From positions 1,426,001 through 1,490,000 of the forward strand of contig NC_023753.2 in assembly GCF_000499845.2 (NCBI RefSeq): 64,000 nt of DNA, given 5' to 3'. A model generated the notes under the pieces. The model was not told where the DNA came from. It saw nothing but the letters and a program-made list of their open reading frames with translations, and searched no databases. Below, one piece after another: positions 13,501 through 25,148 of this stretch (its first letter is position 1; every line of letters starts with the position of its first letter). The DNA is from Phaseolus vulgaris (Eukaryota > Streptophyta > Magnoliopsida > Fabales > Fabaceae). The position numbers and the translations under genes are program-made.

Positions 13501-15600
13501 TATTGGAGATGACATTTCATTCCATTGAAATGTCATGGGTAGAAGTCGCAAAAGACCAAAATGCAAATAGCATAATTACCACATGAAACATCTAAGGCAC
13601 TGAAACACCTTCAAAAGATATATATGTGTTTCACCCCAAACATGCCCTTAAAATGTGAGTTTAAGTTTAAATTAACCCCGCAAAATCAGCTAAGAAAATA
13701 AAGGTCGTTCCTCACTTAAATACTGTGTTCGAGTTCTATATCTAGTAGGTGTGAAATTGAAGGTGTCAATTGCTATTGTTCACAAACACAGTTTGATTAA
13801 TCATGATACAACATTGAGTACCAAAAAACGAAGGAACCTTGTGCACTAGTAAAATTGGGATTGGATTAGTACACCAAGTGACAAAAAATTTGTCAAGAAC
13901 CAAACTCAAATCAACCAAATGAAGCTTCTTGGGGTCCAGACCAGAAGCCCCAGATTGGAGTGCGCAAAGAATCAAATTTATGAGCTGCGGATGTCAGTCA
14001 GTCTTGGGAAGACAAGAAGCAAAATATTTCAGAACAACCGATGAGCGAACGGAAAAACACAAACTCAAAGAAAGTTAAAGGACTATTAGAGAGAGTATAT
14101 AGTTATTCAACTCAATGCATTACAAAAATTTTCTTTTCATAGTCGATGTCAAGCTCAAATACAATTTTAGGAAACGTGGTAGAGTCCAGAACATGGGAGA
14201 ATAAGAGAATTAGTAAAGTGGAATTGATTGAAATGAGAAGATGATTACATCAAGCCAGCTACGTGCTTACATATAATTTGAGAAGTAACTAGTGTCAAAA
14301 TTAGTAACTAATTATTCGTCCGAGAGTTTTGAGAAGTAACTAACTTGTGACGAAATTAGTAACTAGTTATTTGTCTAAGAGAGAGTTTGGGAGCTTCTTT
14401 GCATACAACCAAACCAGCATTCATACTTCACACAACATCAAATTAACAAGCAAGATTTTGCATCATTCGGGTTCAATGTCCATTTTGTTGGATCGGGCGT
14501 TTACCACTATGTCAAGGACTACATTTAAAAGTCAGAGTACAACTCTTTCTACTTAAAATAGCTACCCAAGCATGATTAATTCAATTGAGACTTGACTCAC
14601 TTAACCTTCGTCATAAAATAATTGATGTCTACAACAATATTTCCCTCAACAATTGTTGTGCTAGGAATCGAACTCGTGACTTTAGCTATAACACATACGC
14701 TCTTAAGTATAAAATGTTATGTTCTAACTGTCAGTTATAACCTTTGTCTTAGAACTAAATGCTTCCATTTGATTGTGACATGGTCACCTCTCCTCTACCA
14801 CAGGTCCTCTACCATAGGAAGTAAAGTTTCCACTCCCAAAACCAGGAATAAAACAACAACAAACTTTCACAACCTCTCATCACACGCTGCTTGCTAAAAA
14901 TTATTAGAAGATTTTATGATCCAACAGTAACAAACAACACACTGATTTATAATCATTTGCCATTATAGAAACCGACAAATAATTTGTATCAAACGCAAAT
15001 AATTGTAAAGACTTTTCTCTTTCCCAAACAAGCCTCCCGACGTAGATAATGTTTATTGCTTATTCAACTCTCCCCTGGGAAACACATCCATGAAGGCACG
15101 AACAACACTTGGATCTCCAGTTAAGGAATAGCCTGAAGTTCGATACGCTACTCCTCACCAAAACATCACGCGTTCAAGCAAAACAACGTATTCACGTAAA
15201 CGGCAACAGTTCCAATTTAACAATTCCTAAATTAAAATATAAAACGCGAAAACAATGAAAAGCAAGTAGACGATTACCAAAACCGCAGTAAAGGCAAGCG
15301 AAACGGCGCGCTCAAGCAGAAATAAAAAATAGCGTCCTTCCTAGAACCAATGCCTATGACTTCGACGAAATCAGGTTTCGTCTCTCCGCTCTCGGTTCCA
15401 CCGTAACCGTTCGACGACGAACCTTTCTTCTCCGAGCACATCTTGATCTGAACAAACGGTTTTGGCTCGGGAGTCGAACAGAAGCCATAATCGCGCCGAC
15501 GAAGAGGAAAGGAGCAGCGGCTGCAAAGTTGATTCGAAGAAAATGGAACGATGGAAGCATGAGAAACTGCTTTGAAGGTGAGGAACGCAGAAAGCTCCAT
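4522..15600 (-). CDS. ARC3: ARC3: FtsZ-like, MORN-repeat chloroplast division-site protein
   Basis: Sixteen exons join in frame to 745 aa, close to my recollection of Arabidopsis ARC3 (about 741 aa). In transcript order: 15600-15278, 12795-12737, 12410-12346, 11968-11834, 11570-11522, 10931-10819, 10740-10669, 10486-10376, 10138-9957, 8135-7938, 7843-7767, 7669-7284, 6141-6037, 5931-5794, 5596-5430, 4579-4522 (TGA). All junctions are GT/AG. Residues ~1-42 are Ser/Arg-rich, as in a chloroplast transit peptide. The conserved FVEVIGIGSRKDA follows. Residues ~145-370 resemble the FtsZ fold (VASAGYG, LTVAIVLKPFRFEGLRRQ, AGIGFGAAANIKAS, EPNLFITTVLTLGF), but the G-rich GTP loop is degenerate. Residues ~437-590 are a less conserved middle region. 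Five MORN repeats run from ~606 to 725 (for example YDGLWRYGKRSGPG). In Arabidopsis ARC3 restrains FtsZ ring assembly away from the plastid midpoint. Confidence 0.94.
12796..15277 (-). repeat. ARC3 intron 1 with dispersed legume-type repeat copies
   Basis: This 2.5-kb intron contains at least two copies (about 13037-13140 and 13258-13385) and a diverged third (about 13655-13760) of one repeat. Each has the order: CTCACAAAACCG, TTTGCACT.ACTT.TATACTATAATTT, CCTTATCT, GTGGGCT/GTGTGACTTCTT, AACACA.CCCCTCACGC. Diverged copies recur at about 23440-23660. A separate ~63-bp tandem duplication (AGTAACTAnnTnTnnnnAAATTAGTAACTA) lies at about 14280-14395. No coding exon is evident. Confidence 0.55.
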
Positions 15601-17120
15601 TTATTGTAGAGAAAAGCGTGGTACAAAGGATAAGGCTTCCATCAGTAAATCAAACCGTCTCCCGCTTTGTGACTGTTACTGTTTATATAAACAAATCAGC
15701 GAGAGAGCGTAGTGTACTTAGGAAAAGCTTGGTGGTTATTGTAATAAGGAATACAAAAAATGTTTATCCGCCAAGATATAAAATAAAATTTAATTTTTCA
15801 TCGTTTTATTTTTTATAATTAACATGCGTTTTCTAATTTCTACAGTGTGTATCTCACTCTTACGTTTCTCCGTTCACACGAACAAATAGATGAAGAAAAG
15901 GAGAATGTCACTTAACAACGTAGTTACTAAATGGCTCAAACCAGAAAAAAAAGAGTTACAAATTGCTCTACCGAAAAAATGTTTTAAATTGTTAAACATG
16001 AGAATTCGAGGAGTGCATGTGATAATCATGATGGTTCAGAAAGAAAGTCTCAAACAGAGATAAAAAATCGTAGGGATCGCATTTTCCAAGGCCCGCTATT
16101 GTGTCAGGGATGTTTCTTCACCCCTACACTTTTCTTTCTGCACTTCTTCATTTTTCAAAATGTCTAAATTGCTTTTGTTAGTTTTGGGTGATTCCAGAAT
16201 TGAGTGTTTCGTAAGCAGAACAGAATAGAAAATCTGGAAGATAAAAAAATCATTCCACAATATTCTTTAGAATACATTTTTTATTGGGGCATTTTCTTCT
16301 TGGACCCCACAGTGTTATGCAAAGATCAAATTGTCCCTATTATTTTTTAGAAACTTTAAAATGCACTCTAACTATATTTATTTTTTACATTCTGGATTAT
16401 AGAATAAGGAAAAATTTCAGATTGACACTTCCAATAAAATTTCAAATTTCAGATTGACACTTCCAATAAAATTTCTGCACTAGTTTTTATAATCATATTA
16501 AAAATTTATACATTAAATTTGAATTTTTATAAAATGAATGTAGTTCTATTTATTAAAAATTTTAGAATCCTACTAGAATTTTCATAAATCTAACTAATAT
16601 TTTTAATTACATACTTTACCAATAATGTACCACGAGTATATATCACCGTTTCAGAGACGTTGAACCTCATATCTCCAAATCATTTACAAAAATATAAAAA
16701 AAAAAATTGCTAAAGCCAACAAATCCCGTGATTTCTTCACCGTCATTATGAGCAAATACACAAGTACTACTTGCTAACTAATTACAATTAGTGATGACTT
16801 TGTCAGAAATTAAGTGTAATTACTAAATACCTGTGAAGTTGTCGAGAGAAGAGAAAATCATGCATTTATTTATGAATGAGAATGAAAATGCAATGAATGA
16901 GTAAAATCGGTGCAAAGTTAATGATCATGCTATATAACACTGTTTTCTGCTTCCAATTATTGTATTGCATTATTATTGAAACTGACCATTACCTAATTTA
17001 TCACTTTATATATAAGGATGAAGCACTGGCAATTGATATGATTCTGTATATATATATATATGTGTTTAATCCTCAGAAACAAGAGGGTAAGATTCATTCT
17101 TCATCCTTCATCATCAAATC
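15601..17120. other. Divergent intergenic region: ARC3 promoter to UGT-A promoter
   Basis: ARC3 is transcribed left from 15600 and UGT-A right from 17121, so both promoters lie here. A 32-bp perfect-looking tandem duplication (AATTTCAGATTGACACTTCC...) occupies about 16422-16480. A pyrimidine-rich stretch resembling the ends of the small elements described elsewhere (TTTCTTCACCCCTACAC..., 16110-16160) is present without a clear partner. No gene seen. Confidence 0.5.
17007..17061 (+). promoter_or_regulatory. UGT-A TATA box and (TA)7 tract
   Basis: TATATATAA at 17007-17015 followed by AGGATGAAGC is the best TATA candidate, about 105 bp upstream of the ATG. A (TA)7 tract at 17047-17060 follows. 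Sequence downstream of that tract is shared with UGT-B; sequence upstream is not, so the tract marks the 5' edge of the duplicated block. Confidence 0.45.
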
Positions 17121-18854
17121 ATGGAGTTTTTGGGTGTTGAAGGTGAGTCTGAAAAGCTAAAGGCAATTTTTCTGCCTTCAATAACGAAGAGTCATCTTGT
17201 TCCCCTTGTAGACATAGCTCGGATCTTCGCCATGCATGGTGTGGATGTCACCATAATCACCACACCAGCAAACATTGCCATTTTTCAAAGCTCCATCGAC
17301 CGTGACGCCAGCCGTGGCAGCTCCATTCGAACCCATCCCGTCAAGCTACTGCACGTGGCGGGTGTGCCAGAAGGAGTGGAAACCATCAATTTTTCCGTTG
17401 CAGGAGACATAGCAATCAAACTCTTGGAGGCACTCGGCAAGACTCTCCAAACTCAATTCCCACAACTCTTCCACCAATTCAAACCCGATTTCATAGTCTC
17501 CGACATGTTCCACACCTGGAGTGTCGATGCTGCAGCTGAATTCGGAATTCCGAGGCTCATATACGTTGGTTCAACCTTCTTCGCTCACTGTGTAATGGAC
17601 TCTCTCGAACGGTTTGAGCCTCACAAGAAGGTGGATTCGGAAGATCAGAGCTTTTTGATTCCGGGGTTACCCTACAACTTGGAGATGACAAGCTCGCAGA
17701 TACCCGAACGGTTTAAAACACCCACCGATTACTCCTACGTAATGAAAAGGTAATCATACATTAAAAATACACAATTTTTTATATAACCATATTACAACCT
17801 TCAACATTATTATATTATAAAATTATGTTACAATTATCAAAACTTAATAAATAATTTTTAACTTAAACACTTTATTTTTACGTGTGAAGAGGAATTTCTG
17901 AATTTCATATAAACTTATCGTATCAAAGAACTATATACAATTCTAACGGTTTTCAATCAATCATTTATCTTAATGAATAGAGTTAAGGAATCAGAGAAAA
18001 GGAGCTACGGATCTCTGTTCAAAAGCTTTTATGCATTTGAAGGACCTTACGAGGAACTCTACAAGACAATCATGGGGACCAAGAGTTGGAACGTGGGACC
18101 CATTTCTTCCTGGGTGAACCAAGATGCTTCGGATAAGAGTGCAAGGGGGCATGGCAAAGAGGTGGAAGAAGGTTGGCTTTCATGGCTTGATTCAAAGCAG
18201 AAGGGCTCTGTTGTGTACGTGTGTTTTGGGAGCATGAAGAACAACTTCTCTGGCACGCAGATTGCAGAAATAGCTCACGGGCTTGAAGATTGTGGGCATG
18301 ATTTCATGTGGGTGGTGGGGGAAATTGACGAGGGTCAAAGTAGGGCTCTTGTGGAGGAGTTTGAGAAGAGGGTGGAAGCGAGCAAGAAGGGTTATCTGAT
18401 ATGGGGTTGGGCTCCACAGCTTCGCATTCTGGAGCACCCTGCTGTTGGAGGCATGGTGACTCATTGTGGGATGAACACGGTTATGGAGACGGTGGATGCG
18501 GGGTTGCCGATGGTGACGTGGCCTCTGTATGCAGAACAGTTCTTCAATGAAAGGTTGCTGGTGGATGTGCTGAAAATCGCAGTGGCGGTTGGAGCAAAAG
18601 AGTGTAAAGATTGGGCTGATTTTGGGAATGAGATTGTTGGGAGGGAGAAGATAACAAAGGCGATTGGTTTATTGATGGGTGGAGGAGAAGAGTGTGAAGA
18701 AGTGAGAAGGAGAGTGAAAGCGCTTAGCGAGGAGGCGAAGAAAGCAATCCAGATTGGTGGCTCTTCTTACAACAATTTGAAAGATGTTATTCAAGAGATG
18801 AAGTCATTAAAACTTGAAAAGCTGAACTCAAAAGTTGAGGAGCCTGTCGCTTAG
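17121..18854 (+). CDS. UGT73-family glycosyltransferase (UGT-A), soyasaponin-type, two exons
   Basis: Family-1 UDP-sugar glycosyltransferase, 500 aa, from exons 17121-17749 and 17981-18854. The 231-bp intron (GT at 17750, AG at 17979-17980) splits Arg210; left unspliced, it stops after KR*. The family catalytic dyad is present: His25 in the FLP...SHLVP segment and an Asp in DFIVSDMF (~128). The C-terminal PSPG box runs from W353 to Q396 (WAPQ...HCGMNT...AEQ), with Met at box position 22 where Trp is usual and Gln at position 44. Conserved GTKSWNVGPIS and VCFGSM are also UGT73 hallmarks. It resembles the soyasapogenol B glucuronide galactosyltransferase group (UGT73P-like), so a triterpenoid or flavonoid glycoside acceptor is plausible but unproven. 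Soluble cytosolic enzyme expected. It shares leader, coding and 3' flank with UGT-B. Confidence 0.92.
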
Positions 18855-19356
18855 GGAGATGAAGTCATTAAACTTCAGTATTTGGTTTGGTTGTTACTGG
18901 CTACTATGTGGTTAATATCTCCTATGTCTGTAAGCATGAAGAACTTGTTCTTGTCATCCTATGTTTAATTCTTTTTATTGTGTTAATTCCATAAACACAT
19001 TTTTTTTCAGTTTTTATTAAAATTGAGCTCTTAAAACATTTTTTAAGTGAGCACGATATTGATTTTAATATTTTAAGAAAGTTGGCCATGGAAAGCCCAA
19101 CTTCCTTTTATTGCTTTTTAATATTTTATTTTAGAAAACAACCATTGAATGATTATTGCAAAAAAATTTGTACACTGCACACATAATAACACTATTCAAC
19201 AACCCTTTATAATAATATTATAATATTTAAAATTACAAATGAAAATGGTTAAAATATTTTTTTTTATGTTAAGATTATGTGTTTTATGTACGTAGTGTCA
19301 AGTATCAGAGATGGTGTTATAAAACTTTATTCCTTTTGTAAATAACCTTTAGATTT
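18855..19356 (+). other. UGT-A 3' flank, shared with UGT-B
   Basis: From about 18886 (TTTGGTTTGGTTGTT) to about 19356 the sequence aligns with 26957-27445 behind UGT-B. Shared landmarks include GAAGAACTTGTTCTTG, ATTGAGCTCTTAAAAC and AAGTGAGCACGATATTG. UGT-B carries about 200 extra AT-rich bases between its stop codon and this shared flank. Confidence 0.75.
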
Positions 19357-19399
19357 AGGAAAACGTTTTTTTAACACCTCTCTGTCAAGTTACACACTC

Positions 19400-19800
19400 T
19401 TAACGTTTGAAACGTGGAAATGGTGGGTGATGTGATAATGATATTGTTGTAAATGTTATGATGGTTATATGGCTTTGGGAGATAGAAAGGGAAGAACGTA
19501 GGGTTTGAAAACGGTGTGAGAAGTTGAATTTTCTCAACACGGAGGAAGAAGGCGGTGTTGAAATTGAGAGGTTGGTGGTGACATTGAGGTCGGTGGTGAC
19601 GTCCAGCGCCTCGCCGAGATTGTTGTTGTTCAGGAACAACTCCAACCCTAAACAGTAAGGATCGCATGCGGTCGTTGTCGTGGACGATGGCGCGGAATTG
19701 GTCGGCGTTGAAACAAATCCACACGACTCTCAAAATGTTGTTAGAAATGTCGGTGTAAGGCCCTTCGCCATGATGACTGCTTATCCAACCACAGGTTCCT
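19400..19800 (-). pseudogene. Possible captured LRR-receptor gene fragment
   Basis: This ~400-bp patch is clearly more GC-rich than its surroundings. On the minus strand one frame reads LFLNNNNLGEALDVTT, reminiscent of a leucine-rich-repeat ectodomain, but the homology breaks into different frames, so it is at best a relic. It abuts the 185-bp tandem repeat on its right. Assignment is tentative. Confidence 0.25.
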
Positions 19801-20262
19801 CCACAACGCAAAATTGGTTACCCGTGTGTCTGTAAGTGGTTACTTATGTAACGTTTATGGCCACCCACTCTTCATGAAAAAAAAAGTCAATTCTTTTTAA
19901 TAAGAACCATATATTACATCGGTTAGATGACTTAACCGGTGTAATAACCCTACCAGAACTTGTTACTCAACCATAAGTTCCTCCACAACACTCAACCATA
20001 AGTTCCTCCACAACACAAAACTGGTTACCTGTGTGTCTGTAAGTGGTTACTTATGTGACGTTTATCGCCACCCACTCTTCATGAAAAAAAAATCATTCTT
20101 TTAATAAGAACCTTATATTACATCGGTTAGATGGCTTAACCGCTTTAATAACCCTACCAGAAATTGTTACCCAGCTACAGGTTCCTGCACAATGCAAAAC
20201 TGGTTATTCGTGTGTGTGTAAGTGGTTACTTATGTGACGTTTATGATCACCCACTCTTTAAT
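19784..20262. repeat. ~185-bp tandem repeat with near-palindromic CACTA-like motif
   Basis: Two nearly full copies and a partial third share GGTTCCTCCACAA, TGTAAGTGGTTACTTATGT, ACGTTTATnnnCACCCACTC and ACATCGGTTAGATG. Copy 1 runs about 19784-19966, copy 2 about 19967-20170 with a local duplication of TCAACCATAAGTTCCTCC, and copy 3 about 20171-20262. Each complete copy holds the arms TTACATCGGTTA and TAACCGGTGTAA, a 12-bp inverted repeat with one mismatch in copy 1. Such ACCGGTGT-type motifs resemble subterminal repeats of CACTA transposons, but no CACTA ends were found here. Confidence 0.6.
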
Positions 20263-20835
20263 GAAGAATGATATGTTGGATTTCAACGTGAATAAGTTTT
20301 TTGGTATTAATACTCGTAGTGGTAAAGTTCTTCGTCATCCACTTATTAAATGAGAGTTTCCTTCACCAGACTGGTTAAAATTAACACTAACGAGACTGTT
20401 AGGGGTATCCTGGTCTTGCTACTTGTGGAGGTATTTTTCGTGAGAGTATGAGGGAGGTTATTGGTGTTTTTTTTCTTCTGTGTTTATTGAAGTTCAGACT
20501 GCTATGGTTGCTGAGTTTTATAGAGTTATGCATGTTATGGAGGAAGTTCAAAAGATGGGGCTTATTAATGTCTGGCTTGAATGAGATTTTGTCTTTCTGC
20601 CTTGGTTAGTATTGCGTTTACTGCTAGGACAAATGTTCCGTGGATGCTTCGTAATTGATGAAATACGTCTCTTAATTACTGTAGGAAAATCAGGTTTAGG
20701 GTTACTCATATTTTTCATGAAGGAAATGTGTGTGCTGATAAGTTGACTAATTTAGGATTTATTATAGAGAATCATTTCATTGGTATAATAGGCTTCCATA
20801 TAGTATGTTCGTTCTTAGAATTCTTTATGAATAGG
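20262..20835 (+). pseudogene. RNase H-like (LINE-type) relic, copy 1
   Basis: The decayed reading frame matches the plant RVT_3/RNase H-like domain found at the 3' end of LINE-like elements. It has a K-I-N-T-type start, GGIF-like and AEFY-like segments, and ends with THIFHEGNVCADKLTNLGF, the conserved H.F.EGN..AD.L...G motif. Stops (for example TGA after W/CLE near 20580) and frameshifts break it. It begins at the same point (AATGAAGAATGATATGTTG) as copy 2. Confidence 0.6.
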
Positions 20836-21589
20836 TATAGTTTACTTATGTATCGTTTTTGTTAACATATAGATTTTGGTATAGTCCCCCATATTTTTTT
20901 ATTTTTTTAATAATATTTTTTCATGTGATGGCACATGATTGTTATTATTTGAGGTGTCAACCTAGTTGAAATGTCAAGCTGCATAGTGATGCCTAACATA
21001 AAAACTTTTATAAAAAAAAATGTTCGTGATACAATTATAAATAAAAGGGATAACATTTAAACAATATTTATAAAATGATAAATAAATACATTTATACATG
21101 ATTAGAAAATATAAGAATAGAAAAAATTGTCATTTATGAGAAATTGTGTGGTATGGTTGTCTTTTTTGTTGTCTTTGTGGTATTTCTTGTTTTTGTTGTT
21201 GTCTAGATAGAATGATAAGATTTTTTATCACACTAACTTATTTTAAACCCAATTTATTGAAAATATTTCATATATCAAGATTTAAGCGAGAAAAATTCAT
21301 TTTAATTCTTGAACTTATATATGATTTTCTTAAATAAAACAAAATTAATTTTTTATATAATTTATAAAATAAAAATTTCCAAAACATTATTATTCACTTC
21401 ATATAATTTTTAAATTATTATTATATACATATTTTTATTTTAAAAAATATTAATTATTATTAGTAAAAGAAAAAAAATCATCTGACATATCAAGTTAAAA
21501 TTTCAATTTAAATAAAACATATTGAAATTGTCAAACCAACAAACAATTTTTTATATTTGTTTTAATATTTTATTTAACTTGTCTAGTGA

Positions 21590-22245
21590 GAAATTCGTCG
21601 AAAGCTTCAATGAAGAATGATATGTTGAATATAAACATGATTAAGTTCTTTTGTATTAATACTCGTAGTGGTAAAAAATTTCTTCGTCATCCTGTTAGAT
21701 GGGAGTTTCCTTCACTAGGCTGGATTAAAATTAACACTGATGGGACTGCTAAGAGGTATCCTAGTCTTGCTACTTGTGTAGGTATTTTCCGTGGGAGTAT
21801 GGGGGAGTTTATTGGTGTTTTTTTTTTGTTTCTTGAAGTTCAGAATGTTATAGTTGTTGAGTTTTATGGTATTAAGTTTTTGGTATTAATACTCGTAGGT
21901 GGGGAAGTTTTTCGTCATCTTCCTGTTAGATGGGAGTTTCCTTCATCAGGTTGGGTTAAAATTAACAATGATGGGGCTGCTAGGGGTATCTTGGTATTGC
22001 TACTTGTAGAGGTATTTTTCGTAGGAGTATGGGGGAGTTTATTCGTGTTTTTTCTGTGTTTCTTGAAGTTCAGACTATTATGGTTGCTGAGTTTTATGGA
22101 GTTATACATTGTAAGGAGGAAGCTCAAAAGATGAGACTTATTAATGTATCGCTTGAATGTGATTCTGCCTTAGTTTGTGTTGCATTTACGGCTAGGACTA
22201 ATGTTCCGTGAATGTTTCGTAATCGATTTAATATTTGTCTTAATT
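21590..22245 (+). pseudogene. RNase H-like relic, copy 2, with internal duplication
   Basis: An apparent 182-codon ORF (21586-22134) contains the RNase H start WEFPSLGWIKINTDGTA and then repeats the same segment as WEFPSSGWVKINNDGAA about 240 bp later. The first unit is about 21640-21880, the second about 21880-22130. Both begin at TTGGTATTAATACTCGTAG. After 22134 the frame is lost although homology continues (GAATGTGATTCTGCC, ACTAATGTTCCGTG). It is a retroelement relic rather than a host gene. Confidence 0.6.
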
Positions 22246-22249
22246 ATTT

Positions 22250-24140
22250 CGTAATAAATTGTTCATTCTATAATATAACTCAAAATTAAAATTATGTATT
22301 TTGAATTATATAGTTTGAAATATATATTTTATAAATTTTTAATTTTTAATTTATTTTTGGTAAGTTATGTAATAAAAAAATATTTTTTTAATAAAACATT
22401 TATTTTTTTAATAATAAAAATATTTCCATAAATTAAGCATATAACATGATTGTAAAAAAAAAATCATAAATATCCTAATGTTTTAAATTTCACAAATAAT
22501 ATACTTTTAATTTAAAAACATAAACTTAATTACAAAACAAAATTACTTAAGTCTTCTGTTCCGGTCGTCTCTTGCGTATAACACGTGAAAATCAAGTGTA
22601 AACAACTCCCTCATTTATGACGTAACTGATTAATTGTAGTGCACTATGATGTAACTGTTTAATTAGAGTCAAGCCTCGTAACCTCAATTTGGGAGGAGGG
22701 AACCCACATTTACTTAACTTGCGCCCATGGAATACTAACTTCATACTCCTTCAATCCTAAAAAGACATATCAGTGTTTCTAACTATAAATGATCAAACAT
22801 AATAATATTAACCAAAGTTTTATAGTCTTACCTCACCCTTTCACAATCTTAATGCAACATGATCACCGTAACTCAATAGTACGTAGGTATCAAAAGTTAT
22901 GTTAATGAATTCTTAATGCTCATCATGTCCTCATATAGCTTTGTGTAACACATCACAACCAATTTCATTGACAACTTGTTATTTATCTCTTTTGTAAATC
23001 GATGTCATTAGTCTCTGTCTAACATCATCTTAGATAAATCACCCTATAGTCCTAGCCATAACTCTCCTAAATCATTCCATATTAATAAACTTGTTTATTT
23101 TAAATATATTATGAAATATTTTTTCAAATCAAAAAATACATTCTGAAATACACATTTTAAAATCTATTTATGGATTCATAAATGTGTTTTTGATTATGGC
23201 AAATAAAATTTAAACCATTAAAACTATCTATTTTTCCTATTTTTCTTACTTATTTTTTAAACTTTCATTCCTCGTTTGAGCTTGGATCAATTACAAGTTA
23301 AAGAAATTGTTTACTAAACTTCTCTAATTAAGACTATAGTTATTGTTACATAATAAGTATCATATTTAATATTTTTTTAATACTATATTTTAGTGTGAAT
23401 AATTATTTGAAAACTTTTTTAAAAATCATAATATAACGCAAGATTTGCACTCACTTATATATTACGAAATGTCTTAATTTTTTTGTAGATGTGAAAATTT
23501 CTATCACACTTTTTTGAGAGTGACAATTCATACATAGAACTATATATTTATGGGTGAATTTTAAACCTAATTAAACCTTATAAAACCGATTTTGTACCCA
23601 TTTATATATTATAAAATATTATAGTCGATGTAAGATTTAGAACCCATAAAATTTTGGATAATCTCGTAACAATCGTTATTGAAAACAACCCTCTTGACTT
23701 ACATGATTTATATATTTGTTCTTTTTCAATAGAAAGTGAAGCATTTAGGTTTCTTATGGTTTTGTAATTTCTACTTCCTTGACAAACTTGTTTTTGATCA
23801 TATGGTATCTGACGTTATCACACTCCACATTTTCCAAGTATTTCCTAACTTTTCAAATTCCATTGATCGACAACTTTGTCCTTGAAAGTCCACACCCCTT
23901 GTCATGCGAAGGTCTTACGCCATGCCATATCAAGAAAATTTTCACGTATTTTTGTTCTGAATGCAATAACATCATCCATTACGTTAACATACAAATTAGA
24001 TTCCATGCTTAACATAATTCATTTTATATATAAATATTCATTAGAAATTGAATTTTAAACAAACAAATATTTAAGTTTCATATAAGAAATATTCGATAAA
24101 AAGTAAGATAAAATTATTACAAGTAGACCACAACTACACA
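22250..24140. other. AT-rich spacer with decayed repeats
   Basis: No coding structure. Two diverged copies of the repeat seen in ARC3 intron 1 lie at about 23440-23530 and 23570-23660 (AAAACCGATTTTGTACCCATTTATATATTATAAAAT type). Confidence 0.45.
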
Positions 24141-24149
24141 TTTTATTAG

Positions 24150-24640
24150 TGTGTACTGTAGCGGTATGGCCGATCAACACCATGACGTGTCTCGGTCTCC
24201 CTATTCGAGATGACCAAGATATGCTGGCACGACTCTGTCAACCTGGCTAATTGAGCGATACATGGTCAGACCGACCGACGCTCAAATCAAGTTTAGTGAA
24301 GCTAAATCATCATTAAGGATTAGGTAATGCAATCTTAAGAGTAACCCACTTCACTAATCAAATCCAATGAGTTAAGTCCACTAAAATAATATAAATAGCA
24401 CACATCATAAGGAGAAAGATATGTCATTTATTATTGTGCACCTAACCGAATACTGACCACCCGATTTATTAACTTGAGCGTCGGAGTGTCTTCCGCAAAT
24501 ACCCCAATCCGATACTAGTCCGAGATCAAAGCCGAAAGAGAAACACGAAGATAAGAAAGACTCCAGTCCAACACCTAACAACCTGTGAAACCGAAAGAGT
24601 AAAACAAATACTTCAATAATTCTTTATGTTTCCTCCATAT
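24150..24640 (+). mobile_element. LTR-like retrotransposon fragment
   Basis: This island is less AT-rich than its flanks and carries the order expected of a Ty3/gypsy LTR: ATATAAATAGCAC (24388-24400, TATA-like), then ACTTGAGCGTCGGAGTGTC followed by TTCCGCAAATACCCC (24473-24510). The TTGAGCGTCGGAGTG signature is common in plant gypsy LTRs. I could not define both ends or a target duplication, and no gag-pol sequence adjoins it. Confidence 0.45.
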
Positions 24641-25143
24641 CTTTTAGTATGTACATAACTTTGACATAGAAAATGGTGGTGATCGACCAAGAGAAAACTA
24701 TTAGAGGCAAACACGTCATAACTCTTTACATATGACCGGCCAGGGCCTGTCTCTTATTGTAAAATAGTAATAAAAATCTATAAAAAGCATATTTTATTCA
24801 TTTTTCTGAGAATACATACTGTAACATTATAATATATTTACTGATTGAAACTTTTAGAAATAATATTTTTACATAGGCCTTGCTTTTAATTTAATAATTT
24901 AAAAATGAGACTAAGTCCAAATTAATATTTTAATAAATTTGAATATAGAGTATTCATAACGTGTTATAGATGAAAACAAAGAAAGTGTTGGTAAATAATT
25001 CACAAGTGTTACACATGCAAGGATAATAAATAATGAATATGCCTGGTAGCTGTCACTTCACGATGCCACCACGGTTACTAAAATTACTAAAGTTGGCGCG
25101 TGTTGCTTCTTGCATCGGAAACTATTTCAATATTTTTTTGTCT

Positions 25144-25148
<5 letters not shown>

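Noticed and set aside
15354..15818. ORFs around the ARC3 first exon (90 aa minus, 66 aa plus)
   Set aside because: The minus ORF is another frame of exon 1; the plus ORF lies antisense in the promoter. The 15600 start gives the conserved FVEVIGIGSRKDA.
16075..16320. Possible further Mutator-like miniature element
   Set aside because: A left-end-like pyrimidine stretch is present, but no inverted partner or target duplication could be found.
17749..17980. UGT-A as a pseudogene because of the in-frame TAA after KR
   Set aside because: Consensus GT and AG sites remove the 231 bp exactly and restore the paralogue's 500-codon frame, so an intron is the simpler reading.
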